A DNA stretch of 64,000 nucleotides from Drosophila pseudoobscura (lineage: Eukaryota; Arthropoda; Insecta; Diptera; Drosophilidae), in assembly GCF_009870125.1 (NCBI RefSeq), contig NC_046683.1:50235869-50299868 (forward strand), given 5' to 3'. Positions within the stretch are counted from its first letter, which is position 1. The number at the start of each line of letters is the position of its first letter. Below the pieces are notes generated by a model that was given only the letters and a program-made list of their open reading frames with translations, had not been told where the DNA came from and did not search any database. Below, piece by piece: positions 23,094 to 34,293 of this stretch. A program made the translations under genes and the position numbers.

Positions 23094-23098
23094 TTTTT
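23094..23098 (+). terminator. Pol III terminator of tRNA-Val copy 1
   Basis: T5 run 14 bases after the tRNA 3' end, the standard RNA polymerase III stop signal. Confidence 0.8.
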
Positions 23099-23284
23099 CC
23101 ACAATTATTTTAAATTATTATTATTTTAAATTAAGATTAATTTATATTCATTTTATTTAATTAATTTGTATACAGAATGCACAGATTTTTTAAAAAGCTA
23201 AAGCAACATGGGCCGGAATAAACCACCCATATTATAGAAAGTACATATTGGGGACTAACAAAACTAAAACTAAACAATTAAATT

Positions 23285-23289
23285 AAAAA
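23285..23289 (-). terminator. Pol III terminator of tRNA-Val copy 2
   Basis: A5 on the plus strand gives T5 on the minus strand, 10 bases after the 3' end of the second tRNA gene. Confidence 0.75.
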
Positions 23290-23298
23290 GAAACCACC

Positions 23299-23371
23299 TG
23301 GTTCCATCCGGGATCGAACCGGAGACCTTCTGCGTGTAAAGCAGACGTGATAACCGCTACACTATGGAACC
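23299..23371 (-). tRNA. tRNA-Val (anticodon UAC), second copy
   Basis: This is the exact reverse complement of the gene at 23008-23080: same 73 bases, same anticodon TAC and same B box. The two genes converge, with 3' ends facing across a 218-bp A/T-rich spacer. Both are preceded by CAGCT directly before the first base, so a little upstream sequence is shared too. The arrangement arose by an inverted duplication or is kept identical by gene conversion. Confidence 0.97.
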
Positions 23372-24218
23372 AGCTGTACGCTGTTGGCCAAATTTCAGTT
23401 TTGTGTAGCAACAGCGGCGAACGAATTCGTTGCATGTTTTGCTGCTGAGAAAAAAGGAAATTATTTTCTAATATCCCATTGTTGGTGTCACTGAAATGCT
23501 GTTGCAAACATTAGAAGACTTGTTAACAGCGAACAGGATTTTATATTTTACATGTCCAAAACGTGTATTGAAATGTAGCATAGGCTGATCAAAATCGAGG
23601 AGCTCTACAGGAATCGCATGTATGGGAGAACAGGCCATTGACGTTGTACAGATTGGCTTGCCTTTCACATCTGAAATCGATTGAGCAAGCAAAAATATTC
23701 TAACAGCAGACTGCTGATTCTCCTACGTGCTCAATATCTTTTTGCCGCAGGACCAGTTGAACAGCTCCATCAATGCACGTCAGGGCAAGTAAGAGCCAGC
23801 GGTTCCACATCCGAAAAGAGTTCTAACTTTCTTTAAAATATTTTGAGTATAATATTGCTATTTATTTAAAAGCCAAAAGCACATCAATAATATCTTTCTT
23901 ATGCATGATTTGTGCCTAGGTGTAAAATCTTGTTCCTGCTTAGTCGTATCATAAAATAAATTATAAATTAATGTTAATTGTAGACATATTGCACCGTTGT
24001 TCAACCTAAAAGTATGGCCTAAAAAATAATTCAACAAAAACTAAAGACTATAAACGGAAATTCTCTGAGCAAATGAACTTCAAGCCGTAGAAAAGTAAGA
24101 GCAGCAACAAAAGAAACCAAAACTGGGCACGTAGCCCGGCTAAAACCTGGACTTGGACTAGCAATGGACCATTGGGAGTGGGAGCGAGATTGAGACTGGA
24201 ACCGGAACTGGTGTGGCT
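23372..24218. other. spacer and Klp64D 3' flank
   Basis: No gene was recognised on either strand. The right part should carry the Klp64D 3' UTR on the minus strand; a TTTATT (AATAAA on the minus strand) at 23861-23866 is a possible polyadenylation signal. Confidence 0.45.
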
Positions 24219-26261
24219 TCAGTATCGTCGAGCTGTCGTGGGGCGGGGCACACCCGAGGTGCGCGGCCGGGCCGACTTGGATTGGCGCATGGGATTGGAG
24301 ACGCCGTCTGTGTTGTAGCTGAGATAGACGTGTGAGAGATCGACAAACTCTGGCTCCTTGCCGCTGGACTTGTGGGCCGAGATATGCTTGCGCATGTTGT
24401 TGCCCGTGTAGGCGACGCACTTGAGCTGCCACTCGCCAATGTCCTCGTTCCAGTGCGTGTACTGGTTGATCATTGACTGGTACTCCTTGGGCACGTACGA
24501 GTTGAGGACCAGCTCGCAGAGGGCCAGCTCCCGGGACAGGCTGCGGATGTTCTCGTAGATGCCCTCCTTCTCGCGCTGGTGCTCCTGCTGCTGGTCGGCC
24601 AGCTCCGACTTGACGCCCATCAGCATCTGCATCACACGGTGGATCTTCTTGGTTATCCCTGTGCTGGCATCCTGAAGCGTGGAGTAGCGCTCCTCGATGT
24701 CGATGCGTTCGGTGGCCTTTTTCTGCAGCGTTTCCCGCAGCTGTTCCTCGGTCTTTTCGCGCTCGTCCAGCTCGGCAATGGATTGCTCCAGCAGCTTCTC
24801 CTGCGTCTGGGCCTTCTCCAGGAGATTCTCGCCACCCATCAGGATCTTTCCCTCAAGGGACACCAGTTTGTTGCGCAGCTGCTCCTGCTCGCTCTTGGCA
24901 TGCTCGATCTCGCGCAGATGTTCGTCCTTTCGCTGGGCCAGCTCCTCTTTCTCCTCGTCGGTCTTCTCGCGTTTCTTTTTCGGCTTCTTCTCGGCCACCT
25001 GTACAGTAGAGGACTCCATTTCGATCTCCAGCGGAGCCTCGAGCTCGTCGTCGGCGGTGTCCTCCTCCTCCTCAGAGCTCGGCGGTTCCTCCTCGAGGGT
25101 GCCCTCCTCCAGCTGCTTGCGCAGGCGGGCAATCTCCTCCTGGAAGTGGCGCAGCAGGGCGTCCTTTGGCTCCTCATTTATATGCATACGATTCTGAATG
25201 TTCTTGGCACGGCTCGCATAGCGCAGCGTGGAAATAGTCTCCATATAGTTGCTGTCCGCTGGACTAATGGTGGCACACATCACGGTCTTGGAGTTGCCTC
25301 CCAGGGAGTCCTGCAGCAGTCGCGTCAGCTTTGAGTTCCTGTATGGAATGTGCGTGCTCTTGCCATCCACCAAAGCGCTGATGACGTTGCCCAGCACCGA
25401 AAGTGAAAGATTGATCTTGGTGGCCTCCTTCAAGCGCTGCCCACTGGCCTGAGTCTTCGACTGCCTCTCCGATCCGGCCAGATCCACCAATTGGAGTTTG
25501 CCCATGCGCACATGCTGGACACCGCCTTCGCCCAACTCGCTCCGCTCCACTGTGATGGAGAAGATAGCATGGGACCGAGAGGACTCTTGGTTCATTTTGG
25601 TGGCTCCCACGGCACGATTCTTATTGCCCAATCGCATGATATTCTCCAGATCGTCCGCATTGTGCACCACATAGCCGCTGAGATCCTTGACAAAGACCCC
25701 GATGTCGGGCCGCTCTTTCACCTCGAGACTCTTGCTCACATCCTTGCCGAGAAGATCCCGGACCTCTTCGTTGTAGATTTCCATGTAGCTAACGCGCACC
25801 AGGAACTTTTGATTCTCTCGGGCCTTGGCTATGTGTCCAAAGATGTGGGCAAAAGCATTGGGTATAATTCCCTTTGTTTGGGGCGAGTCTGGATTCCCCG
25901 ACATTGTGTACGTCTTGCCGGTGCCCGTCTGGCCATAGGCCAGGATCGTGCCATTGTATCCCTCCAGCACCTTGTCCACAATGGGCCGCGCCGTGTCCAC
26001 ATAGAGGTCCAGCTGATTGGAGCTGCCATCGAAGACGTTGTCGAAGTAGTACGTCTTGGGCGGCTCATTGGCTGTCGCGTTGGGCTTCATTACGGTGATG
26101 GCCCGGTTGATCTTATCCACGGATATCGCACTCAGGGCTCCAGCAGTCAGCTCATTCTTATCCATGGGCCTCGTCCGCACCACCACACGGACATTTTCGA
26201 TTTCGTCATCGAGCTGTTGCTGCGGCGGTGCCGTTGTTGCTGCCGTTTCCTCCTGTGGCAT
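24219..26261 (-). CDS. Klp64D: kinesin-2 motor subunit (KIF3A type)
   Basis: A single exon of 680 residues, read from the first in-frame ATG at 26261 (MPQEE) to the stop at 24219. The frame extends upstream to a TTG at 26312 with no ATG, and a TAG lies just before, so MPQEE is the start. The N-terminal motor domain (about 20-350) has the P-loop GQTGTGKT at 110-117, switch I NQESSRSH at 224-231 and switch [10 protein letters not shown] at 258-265. Next come the kinesin-2 neck region, an acidic Glu-rich hinge with [10 protein letters not shown], a basic KKPKKKREK patch, a long coiled coil and a basic Arg/Pro tail. Klp64D pairs with Klp68D and the accessory subunit KAP as heterotrimeric kinesin-2, a plus-end microtubule motor for axonal transport and sensory cilium assembly. 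Long frames on the opposite strand are shadows of its strong codon bias. Confidence 0.97.
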   Translation of the reverse strand: MPQEETAATTAPPQQQLDDEIENVRVVVRTRPMDKNELTAGALSAISVDKINRAITVMKPNATANEPPKTYYFDNVFDGSSNQLDLYVDTARPIVDKVLEGYNGTILAYGQTGTGKTYTMSGNPDSPQTKGIIPNAFAHIFGHIAKARENQKFLVRVSYMEIYNEEVRDLLGKDVSKSLEVKERPDIGVFVKDLSGYVVHNADDLENIMRLGNKNRAVGATKMNQESSRSHAIFSITVERSELGEGGVQHVRMGKLQLVDLAGSERQSKTQASGQRLKEATKINLSLSVLGNVISALVDGKSTHIPYRNSKLTRLLQDSLGGNSKTVMCATISPADSNYMETISTLRYASRAKNIQNRMHINEEPKDALLRHFQEEIARLRKQLEEGTLEEEPPSSEEEEDTADDELEAPLEIEMESSTVQVAEKKPKKKREKTDEEKEELAQRKDEHLREIEHAKSEQEQLRNKLVSLEGKILMGGENLLEKAQTQEKLLEQSIAELDEREKTEEQLRETLQKKATERIDIEERYSTLQDASTGITKKIHRVMQMLMGVKSELADQQQEHQREKEGIYENIRSLSRELALCELVLNSYVPKEYQSMINQYTHWNEDIGEWQLKCVAYTGNNMRKHISAHKSSGKEPEFVDLSHVYLSYNTDGVSNPMRQSKSARPRTSGVPRPTTARRY

Positions 26262-26406
26262 GGTGTATGACTTTCTCTTGATTTTTTCCCAATATCTGTC
26301 GGCAGTGAGCAACCTTTTCTGCTAACCGCAATTACTGGGAATCGATTAGAATGGATTTTCTTAGCATTTGTTTATGCCCACCGTTGCTATTGACCGCAGA
26401 TTTATC

Positions 26407-26614
26407 TTAGCCCGCATAAGCCCCCTCTATTTAAACGCAGAACACCTTGAATTAAACCGCGGAAAATAAGACTTCTTATAGATCCATCCTATATTTCCTC
26501 TTTACTTACAAAAAAAATACTCCGATATCTTTCACCTAAACTGCGCTTAAATTCTATAAGATTCATAATTTTCGTGAAGTGCATTTCAATACCGACTGGT
26601 CGACAATGGGTTAA
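26407..26614. mobile_element. TTAA/CCC-ended non-autonomous element, copy A
   Basis: This segment aligns along its whole length, in the same orientation, with 34294-34510. Shared landmarks in order are CTCTATTTAA or TTCTATTTAA, GGAAAATAA, ATCCATCCT, an A-run, CGATATCTTTCA, CTAAACTGC, a TTCAT-A-TTTT block, and ACTGGTC-ACAA-GGG. The ends are TTAG/CCC on the left and GGG/TTAA on the right, which together with copy B suggest a TTAA target and CCC-starting ends as in piggyBac-type transposons. There is no coding capacity. It lies 146 bp upstream of the Klp64D start codon and may overlap its promoter. Confidence 0.6.
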
Positions 26615-26781
26615 TCTATCGCTGTCCATGAAGGGAAATCATGTTCATCGACTTTGATGTTCGGTTTAATTATTTCTTGGTAGCTAGAACCCTCAGCTCT
26701 GAATACATAATTTCATCAGATTGATAAACTCATGTTCAACAAGATTGTCTAATTTTCAGGACTCCCTTTCATTGGATTGTT

Positions 26782-26788
26782 TATAAAA
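26782..26788 (+). promoter_or_regulatory. TATA box before a 52-codon ORF
   Basis: TATAAAA lies 33 bases before the ATG of the small ORF at 26815. The transcription start would fall around 26807-26812, giving a leader of only a few bases. Confidence 0.4.
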
Positions 26789-26814
26789 TAGGATTTAAAC
26801 AGAGGTCAACAAAA

Positions 26815-26973
26815 ATGGCCAGTTTTTACATTGTAACTACATGGTTACTACACATTTGGAACCAGTTGACTGGAGAGTCGTTAGAGCTGCGCGCCAAAGT
26901 GCGATTTTTTGAAAGGAGTGACGAGGATATGAATGCAAACCAGTGGAATAAATTTAGGAAAGTCTTCATGTGA
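26815..26973 (+). CDS. putative small peptide gene, unrecognised
   Basis: An open frame of 52 codons begins in a good fly start context (CAACAAAAATGG) and ends at TGA 26971-26973. The N-terminal 15 residues are hydrophobic (F-Y-I-V-T-T-W-L-L-H-I-W), possibly a signal peptide or membrane segment. The rest is charged, with ELRAKVRFFERSDEDMN near the centre and a basic C-terminus. A TATA box stands 33 bases upstream of the ATG. TATA plus a very short leader plus a tiny product is a layout common in male accessory-gland and other secreted-peptide genes of flies, but I recognise no family. An AATAAA at about 27115 could serve polyadenylation. A frame this long arises by chance fairly often, so the case rests on the combined signals. 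Confidence 0.35.
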   Translation: MASFYIVTTWLLHIWNQLTGESLELRAKVRFFERSDEDMNANQWNKFRKVFM

Positions 26974-27293
26974 TGCCCGGAAGAACAATTGGAGAGATGA
27001 AATGATATATAGTCACCCTGGTTGATACGCTCTTGTTTTTGTTTGCATAACCATTTCTGTTATCGATTGGACATCGTTACTTTTTAACGAAATACTTAAT
27101 TTGATAAAATACCAAATAAATGGGGAAACTAACGATAGCATGTTTTATTTTGGCTAGCCGTTTTTTAATTTAAAAAAACCCACAATATAACTAAAGTAAA
27201 TCCCATTGACAAGATAGAAATCAAAGAAATGATTTAGCATTCCATATCTCCGCTTCAAACTTTTAAAAATAACTTCTCCTATAAAATAATGAG

Positions 27294-27472
27294 TGGAAAG
27301 GAATCGCAGGAACGTAAGAAATAAATCGTACAGACGATTGAGGGGAAAGGAAACGTAGGAACGTAAGAAATAAATCCCACAGAAGAGGGGAAAGAAGCGT
27401 AGGAACGTAAGAAATAAGTCCTACAAAAGAATGAGGGGAATGGAAGCATAAGAACGTAAGAAATTAATACAA
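27294..27472. repeat. four-unit tandem repeat of about 50-60 bp
   Basis: Units built around GGAACGTAAGAAATAAAT recur at about 27308, 27358, 27402 and 27454 with small changes, each preceded by a GGGGAAAGGAA-type purine stretch. It lies about 360 bp upstream of the Cyt-c1 start codon. The unit contains AATAAA, but there is no evidence that it is transcribed. Confidence 0.8.
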
Positions 27473-27827
27473 AATGGCTACTTGAAGTTACTCATGACAA
27501 CAATGATCAAGTGGAAATCTAATTAGAAAAATTATACAATGCAACAGGTTGCAAGAAAAATGTATTAAATTCAAAATTAAAAAACGTTTAGATTTATTAA
27601 ATTAAATAATCACCGAAAAAAAAAATACCAAAAACCACCGTGGGAATACGATGAATTCCCACGCCAACGCATCCATTCGCGAGCGAGACCCGAGGTCGAT
27701 CAATAGCGAGTAAACATCTGCGAGAGAGCGACGATAGAAACCAGTGCCAGTGGAATAGATAGATTGGCGCTGCCCTTAGAGTTTCCTTACACGACCAGAC
27801 GACGCAGAAAATTGTACTCCGGCCACC

Positions 27828-29423
27828 ATGGCAGCGACATTGCGAAGATTCCATGGCCTGCGACTGCTAAAGTCCACGCCAGCGCTGAATCTGCAGCAGG
27901 TAATACGCCAAGCGCACAGCCATGGGACCAAATTTTCACGGCCCCCGAGCCAGTGGGGACGACACAGCCCCCAAAAAGTGATGTCAAATGGCAAGATTTC
28001 CCCTTAATTTCTAAGCAAACGGTTGAAAGGCAATTGTGGGTACGCAAATCGAACGAAAAAGTGCTTCCCATCTGTGATAAGAAATTGCCTTTGGCCCAAG
28101 TGCAGTGAGAGGTCGCCCACAGACCACCCAATTATGTAACTCTGTGCGAAAAATCGTATACCTCTGACTTTTGCCTGGGCGAATGCCTAATCGATTGTTC
28201 TCTCCTTGCAGGCCAAGAACCTCTCCTCGGCCAGCAGCTGGGCCAACAGCAACAAGAAGGTAAGTCCCGAGTCACCAATCCGACCCGCAGAGCATTTCAT
28301 AATAGCCGAACGGACCTAACCTCAAAACGCGTTTACTCTCTCTGCCCCTTGCTTCTGTTTGCGTGTCGCGAACAGCTGATCGGCGCTGTGGGTGCCATTA
28401 CCGGCGGCGTTGGTGCTCTCTTGTTCGCTTTGGAGCAGTCCGTGGATGCCTCCGACGGCACGGTGCATTCCCCTGCCCAGCCATGGAACCACAAGGGCCT
28501 CTTCTCCTCGCTGGACCACCAGAGGTAACAACTTTGCCAGAGTTTACTAGAGATTACATTCTTCTTTCGGGGACTTTCTTTACTAAACATGTGGATTCTC
28601 TGTCCCCATTTTCAGTGTGCGTCGCGGCTATGAGGTGTACAAGCAGGTGTGCTCCGCCTGCCATTCGATGCAATATATTGCCTACCGCAATTTGGTTGGC
28701 GTCAGCCACACCGAAGCTGAGGCAAAGGCCGAGGCCGAGCAGATCACGGTAAGAAATCGCAGAAAAGAGAGAGAGAGAGAGAGAGAGAGATTTACAATTG
28801 GCTACATCCTGTATATTCCTGTGCAGGTCAGGGATGGTCCCGATGATACCGGCAACTTCTACAACCGTCCCGGCAAACTGTCGGACTACTTCCCGTCGCC
28901 GTACCCCAACGAGGAGGCGGCGCGTGCTGCTAACAACGGTGCCTATCCACCGGATCTGAGCTACATCGTGTCGGCACGCAAGGGTGGCGAGGACTATATC
29001 TTCTCGCTGCTGACCGGCTACCATGATGCACCAGCCGGCATATTGCTGCGCGAGGGCCAGTACTTCAATCCGTACTTCCCAGGCGGCGCCATTTCCATGG
29101 CCCAGGTGTTGTACAACGAGGTGAGTGTAGCCGCAGCAGTGGAAAAGGATGGGAGACAGATCTAAATCGAAACCAATTTATATTTTGTTTCGTAGGTCAT
29201 TGAGTACGAGGATGGCACACCGCCAACACAGAGTCAATTGGCCAAGGATGTGGCCACGTTCCTCAAGTGGACTTCGGAGCCGGAGCACGACGATCGCAAG
29301 CAGATGCTGATCAAAGTAATTGCCATTCTCGGCTTCTTGACTGCCATCTCGTATTACATTAAGCGACACAAGTGGTCCTCGCTCAAGTCGCGAAAGATCG
29401 TGTTCGTGCCCAAGGAGAAGTAG
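27828..29423 (+). CDS. Cyt-c1: cytochrome c1, heme protein of complex III
   Basis: Six coding exons: 27828-27899, 28212-28259, 28376-28524, 28616-28748, 28827-29120 and 29196-29423. All introns are GT...AG, and the joined product is 307 residues. The start ATG sits in GGCCACCATGG. The N-terminus is a bipartite mitochondrial presequence: basic [10 protein letters not shown]..., then a hydrophobic sorting stretch [16 protein letters not shown] at about 41-56. The heme-binding CSACH is at 102-106, with PDLSYI near 176-181. The axial-ligand Met is at about 225 (GGAISMA). A C-terminal membrane anchor lies at about 270-286, followed by a basic tail in the matrix. The protein moves electrons from the Rieske iron-sulfur protein to cytochrome c in the inner membrane. 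A possible AATAAA is at 29485-29490, and a second, distal one at 29845-29850. Confidence 0.97.
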
Positions 29424-31626
29424 AAATGTTTGAATTTGATTTGTGGTCTGAAGAATTGCAGTGTTATCTCGGCTTTACCCGACTAATAAAGATAAATCAA
29501 TTTTAAGCAAAAGAGCACACAAAGAAACCCAACATCAACTCCATCGTCGTCAACCACACTAGCAAATCAGTGTTCTCCCTACCGCCCAAACCGAATCCAC
29601 AACAACTATTCGATCTGCGTCAATCCAAAAACAAAAGAATAGCTAAAAACAAATTGGGATCGCCAGGATCAGAGAACGGACGGACGGACGGACCGACAAG
29701 ATTGAATGGGGATTAAAGATTAAAGTTAAAGTAAAACAGCAGCAGGAAACCTAGCAAAATGAATTCACGGATGATAATATTACATTGATTGTGTATAGAA
29801 GCTATAATTCAAATAATGTATTTAAACAAAATATAAAATTGACAAATAAACAGAGATAATTATAGAGGGCAGGAGTTTGGGATCATTGGAGAGGAGAGAG
29901 AGGAGCTTTGGATCAGTCTTTAAAGGGTTCTGTGAATGCAGACAATTTGGGAACAGATTTCCTTCTCCCGCTGCACTCATGCATAAATCTGCCTAGATTT
30001 GCAACTAGTCGGCAGGAATATGATAAGGAAATTGCGAGTTATTGGCGGTTTTGTCGTAGCTGACTGACTGATCGCATTGCTGATCGAACTATCATAAGTA
30101 GAAGATGATCCAGCTTACCATTTATTCATGCATTTTTAGCGTTTCCCAATTTTTAGTCAGCCCTTGCCAATTTTATAGACAGGTTTTGCAAACGAAGACC
30201 GCATCTTAGTTTTCTGGCTCTGTAAAATGCAGAAATATAACTTTAGTTAACATTCACTCAGCGTATAAAGATCACTAATAATTAATAAGATCCTTGGCTG
30301 GATCAGTTGTCATTTGTTGAAGAATCTCGAATAAGAGACTCGCAAAAAATCTCAACGGATCTGTACCAATATTCAGGGGTTTTGGAGCATTCTTTTATTG
30401 GATTATTAATTGTTTTGTTTAGAAGCTTAAATTAAAGTATTATATTAATCATCGTTCCGCTCGATTTTCTCATCAGTTTATAGTGTGTGTGTGTGTCTGT
30501 TTGTGGTTGTTGTGTCTTTCGATATACTCGTATATATATATATATAAATATATATATATAAAAGATATTAAAATGGTGTTTTCTCTCGACCCCCACCCAC
30601 TCGAGTGGGTGGCAGACGATACTACTACTTTCAAATTCAAAACTCAAATCAACTCAAAATGATTGATTTTCGAGATCCTCTTTCGGATTGCTCTACAGAA
30701 AGTTCTCGTCGATTGGTTGTTGTTTCTTGTTTTATTTAAATTAATATATATATTTTGTTTTATGTATATAATTAATAAATTTTTAGTTTAGGCAAAAAAC
30801 AATAATTACGCATCTCCTCTCAAAGAACCCGGGCTGCTGCTCATCCATCTCTCGTTTTAGAAATGCATGCGCCTGCCTGCCTGTTTCTCATCTCTTCTCT
30901 TTTCTTTTCATTTCTCTGCTTTTCGATTAGTTTACGTTTACGTTTACGCTTACTTTTTTACGGATTTACTTTCCTCTCCTTTTGTATTTATTTTGTTGCA
31001 AAACTCTGTGTATGCGCGTGAGTGAAGTAATTAAATAATAAACTGAATTTCGGTTCGTTTTTCGTAGGCTTTTTGTTGTTGTTGTTGTGTGTTCTACTTG
31101 TTGCTGGTTTTGTGGTTCTGTTGTGGTTTTTGTTTCTTAGCTAAGAAGGGAGGATCGTTGTTGTTGTTGTTGTTGCTGCTGTGGGGTCTCGCTGGCCGGC
31201 TGGCTGGGTGGCTGGCTGGGGGTGTAGAAGTAAAGTAACCAAACACATGATGACAGTAGTTTATGACGGAAGGGACGACGACGACGACCATTATAGTGAC
31301 GTGTTTGTTTGCTTTGCTGATCTTGTTACTTATAGTATAACTTGCAATTGGTTTTTGGTTGCCGTTGCTGCAAGCATCAACGGGCCACATAACCACTCGC
31401 TTCTCATTCATCATCTTCTCAATCATCTCCGCGGCTGCCGCAGCTCAGAGGCGCATGCCACATGCCACACACAGCTTGCTTCTGTATAGATTCATGGCTG
31501 TATAGATTCCGGCTGATATTGTTTGCTGGTGTTGCTCTGCTGTGAGTGTGTCTGTGGGGGCTCTGGCTCTGGTTGTTTCTGCATCTGCCGGGGTTGCTGT
31601 TGGTGTTGTTTGCTGGATGTTGTCGA
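29424..31626. other. convergent 3' region of Cyt-c1 and Uev1A
   Basis: Cyt-c1 (plus) and Uev1A (minus) converge across this 2.2 kb. It likely holds both 3' UTRs: AATAAA at 29485-29490 and 29845-29850 for Cyt-c1, and several TTTATT on the plus strand (for example near 30391 and 30729) as possible Uev1A signals. A TA-rich tract sits near 30530-30560 and GTT/GTG repeats near 31070-31180. No coding frame was recognised. Confidence 0.5.
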
Positions 31627-34068
31627 CTAAAAACAGCTTCCTTCTGGCGGCTGTGCCAGCTTCAGGTTCTCTTTCATGGTCATAATCCTACGGATTTCCT
31701 GCAGCATCGTTTTTATAGTGTAATCACGACTCCAGCGGGCCAACATGGGCACTGATCTATGATCAACCTGTGGGAATTCCATTCATTTATTATTCAGTAT
31801 AGTATAATTGATTGTAATTGCAATTGCAATTGCAATTGTGTTTTGTGTTTTCACTTACCACGCCATTGTTCTGGTTAATGCAATTAATATTAACTTTAGT
31901 TAAAAATCTTAGCGTGGGCGGCTCATCCGGATAGCGTTCGTTGCACTCAATCTTTAGTGAATACATTCGATTCTCAAATGGTGTCTGCAAGCAAAAGATT
32001 ATCCAATTCCCAAGTTAGCAAGTGAGCTCTGCTCTCCACTATAAACAAATCCATTCAACTCTTAAAACGGTTTGTAATTACGGTCATGGCAAGTGTCGAT
32101 GAGTCAGCCGTCAGCCCAGCCCCCGTCCCCTTAGCCTTATTGCAGCCAGACTCTGCTCTGCTCTGCTTTGGAGAGGTCTCCCGATGAATCATGCAATGGC
32201 GCGCGCAACATTCCACGACTGTACAAATATTTATTGCATATTTATGAGTTGAAACTAAGCAGAAGGATCGTGTTTGTATAGCCTTGAGTTGCAAAGTGTA
32301 GGAGATCCCAAACAGCGATTGCAATTTCATATATTAAATGCTCTAAACGCGACTCTAACGACTTTTAGATAGTTGTATGTAAGATCTCTTGAACTATTCC
32401 TTTCTGAGAGTGAATTATTTATCATTTGGAAGGGGAATATTTCTGGGAATCTATACAATCTATATCCTTGGCATACTTTATCTTTACTGAGTCCATAACA
32501 GATAATAGATCGCATTGTCTTCTTCCAGTGACTTTTACAACATCTGTCGCTCTCTTTCTTATTGATATAGAGCTACTCCTACCAGCTACATAGCTAATAT
32601 GTACAGATTCTCTACTCATTGAGGACATTAATCAGACGGAAAATATGAAATTTGCTAACGTTCATTACACTCTCGCAATTTACGCAATCAAAATGATAAA
32701 ATTTCAATAATCCAACCGAAAGAACTGATAAGAAGCGTCCGTGCATGGGTCTTATCAAGTGACGTATCCAACATGAAAATGGTTCCAATCGGAACCAATC
32801 TTTCGGTCGTGTGCAGGAGGAAGGACACTTACTCTAGGCGGACCAATGATCATGCCGATCCAGTAGGTGAGCGTCATATCATCGTCGTTCTCCAGACCCC
32901 ACGAGATGGTGCCATCGCCTACACCCTTCTGGCCCTGATCCAGCTCCTCCAGTAAGCGGAAATTTCGTGGCACCACTGCAAGAAAGAACAAGAGCTCGAA
33001 TCAAATCGATGACATAATAAATTTCCATTGAAAACTTTTTGCAAATAACTCAAAATGATGGCCCACACACAACACCGCCGTCCGTCGTCAATCGACGACG
33101 TTCCAGCAGCGTGTTTTCTGCTTCCCTTCCTATGGCTATGCCCTGCGCTCACCCCGCCACCTACGGTCGGGGTCATATGGGGACGTGCTGCTGCTGCTGC
33201 TGCTGCTACTACTACTGCTGCTGCTGCTGCTACTGCTACCGCTGCTGTTGTTGTTTGCTCTTTGCGTTGTTTTTCTTTTCGCCCGTGTGACTCTTTGCAC
33301 GCATTTTCGTATGTTTGAAGGGTGCAGAGCAAAGAAAAAAATTATAAAGAGACTAAACACGAAATAAAATCATATCCCAATAGAGGAAGGGTGTGGTGGG
33401 AGAAACTAGTCAGGTCCGGCTACCACCCCATCCCACCCCACCCAAATTGCAGACATAATTTTTGCATTTGCAAAAACAATTTCAAGCAAATGAAATTTGC
33501 AGCTAATTTAATTAAAAAAGAAGCAGATTGGCCAGCAGCAGAAGCAGCAGCAGCAGCGACAGAGTGAAAAACGCACGGAACGCCAGAGTGCGGTGCGGAA
33601 GAGGAAGAAAAAAACAAGTAAAAAGGAACACAGCAAAGGGCAAGCGGCGACGACGGGCAAGAGGGGGGTGTCGTCGACCGAAACTGTCAAGTCACGAAGC
33701 GAAATTACTGCAATTCTTGCATTTGAACTGGAGTTTTGAGCACCAGACAGAGCGGCGTGGCTGGCCCTGATCAATCCAATAAGAAATTATAATCACACCG
33801 CACTCGCGGCCTGTCTTTTATCGGCTTTCGCAGTGCCTGTTTTTGCCTCTGCTTTCTTTTCCATTTTCACACGGCCCTGGCCGCAGAGACGGCGACAGGG
33901 TGGCGTTTTTTCGCTTCTTTCGCCAGAAAAACCGATTTTAACGCGTCAGAAATGTGGCTCACATATTGCCAGTATATTTTCGCACGTGCTTGATGGGTTT
34001 ATTCCTTTGCAAATAGTTATTTTAACAATTATTTTCTTACCAACGCCGGTACTTGATGTATTCGCCAT
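31627..34068 (-). CDS. Uev1A: ubiquitin E2 variant Uev1A
   Basis: Four coding exons on the minus strand: 34068-34041, 32975-32833, 31984-31859 and 31767-31627. All have GT...AG introns (1065, 848 and 91 bp), and they encode 145 residues from MANTSSTG to PPEGSCF. The UBC fold spans nearly the whole protein. It includes the [17 protein letters not shown] region, where a true E2 has HPN and a catalytic Cys. Here the segment reads [13 protein letters not shown], with valines 99-100 in place of the active-site Ile-Cys, so it is an E2 variant without catalytic Cys. Uev1A partners with the E2 Ubc13 (Bendless) to build K63-linked ubiquitin chains, acting in Imd/JNK signalling and DNA-damage tolerance. 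The tiny first exon is supported by a perfect match to the expected N-terminus and by the donor GTAAG. Confidence 0.95.
31985..32832 (-). other. Uev1A: Uev1A intron 2
   Basis: An 848-bp intron between the exons ending in GPPR and starting TPFENR. Only chance ORFs and A/T-rich sequence are seen. Confidence 0.8.
32976..34040 (-). other. Uev1A: Uev1A intron 1
   Basis: A 1065-bp intron after the ninth codon. It carries a CTG/CTA tract at 33186-33259 and, near 33540-33560, a CAG-rich stretch. Frames through these tracts (poly-Ala, poly-Leu, Gln/Lys-rich) are repeat artefacts. Confidence 0.8.
33186..33259. repeat. CTG/CTA trinucleotide tract in Uev1A intron
   Basis: More than 20 CTG, CTA, CCG and TTG triplets in register. 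Confidence 0.9.
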
Positions 34069-34080
34069 TGTGGATGTTAA

Positions 34081-34109
34081 CAGTGTGACGGCAAGAAAAT
34101 CAGTGTGGC
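34081..34109 (-). promoter_or_regulatory. Uev1A: paired GTCACACTG-type core promoter motifs of Uev1A
   Basis: On the minus strand, GCCACACTG (34109-34101) and GTCACACTG (34089-34081) lie 13-41 bases before the Uev1A ATG. They match the GGTCACACT core promoter motif found at many broadly expressed fly genes. This fits a TATA-less housekeeping promoter with a short leader. Confidence 0.55.
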
Positions 34110-34293
34110 CGTATAAAAACATTGACATGCAATGAAATACTGATTTCTAAAATCCATAAAAGGTTTTTCTCAGCTGATTTAAGCTCGATACTCAGATTCA
34201 AAAATGCCTAAAAACGACGACTGGTAACTTTCCTTTTACTCGATGTCAGTAATTCGCGCGTGCTCACGTTTCATTTATCAGGATTGGATGAAC

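Noticed and set aside
24579-25334. 251-codon plus-strand frame
   Set aside because: Leu-rich shadow of the Klp64D coiled coil on the opposite strand.
26262-26312. 17-residue N-terminal extension of Klp64D
   Set aside because: It starts with TTG, not ATG, and known kinesin-2 N-termini begin near MPQEE.
33528-33770. Ser/Arg- and Lys-rich frames in Uev1A intron 1
   Set aside because: They begin in CAG repeats, lack a real start and differ by frame; repeat artefacts.
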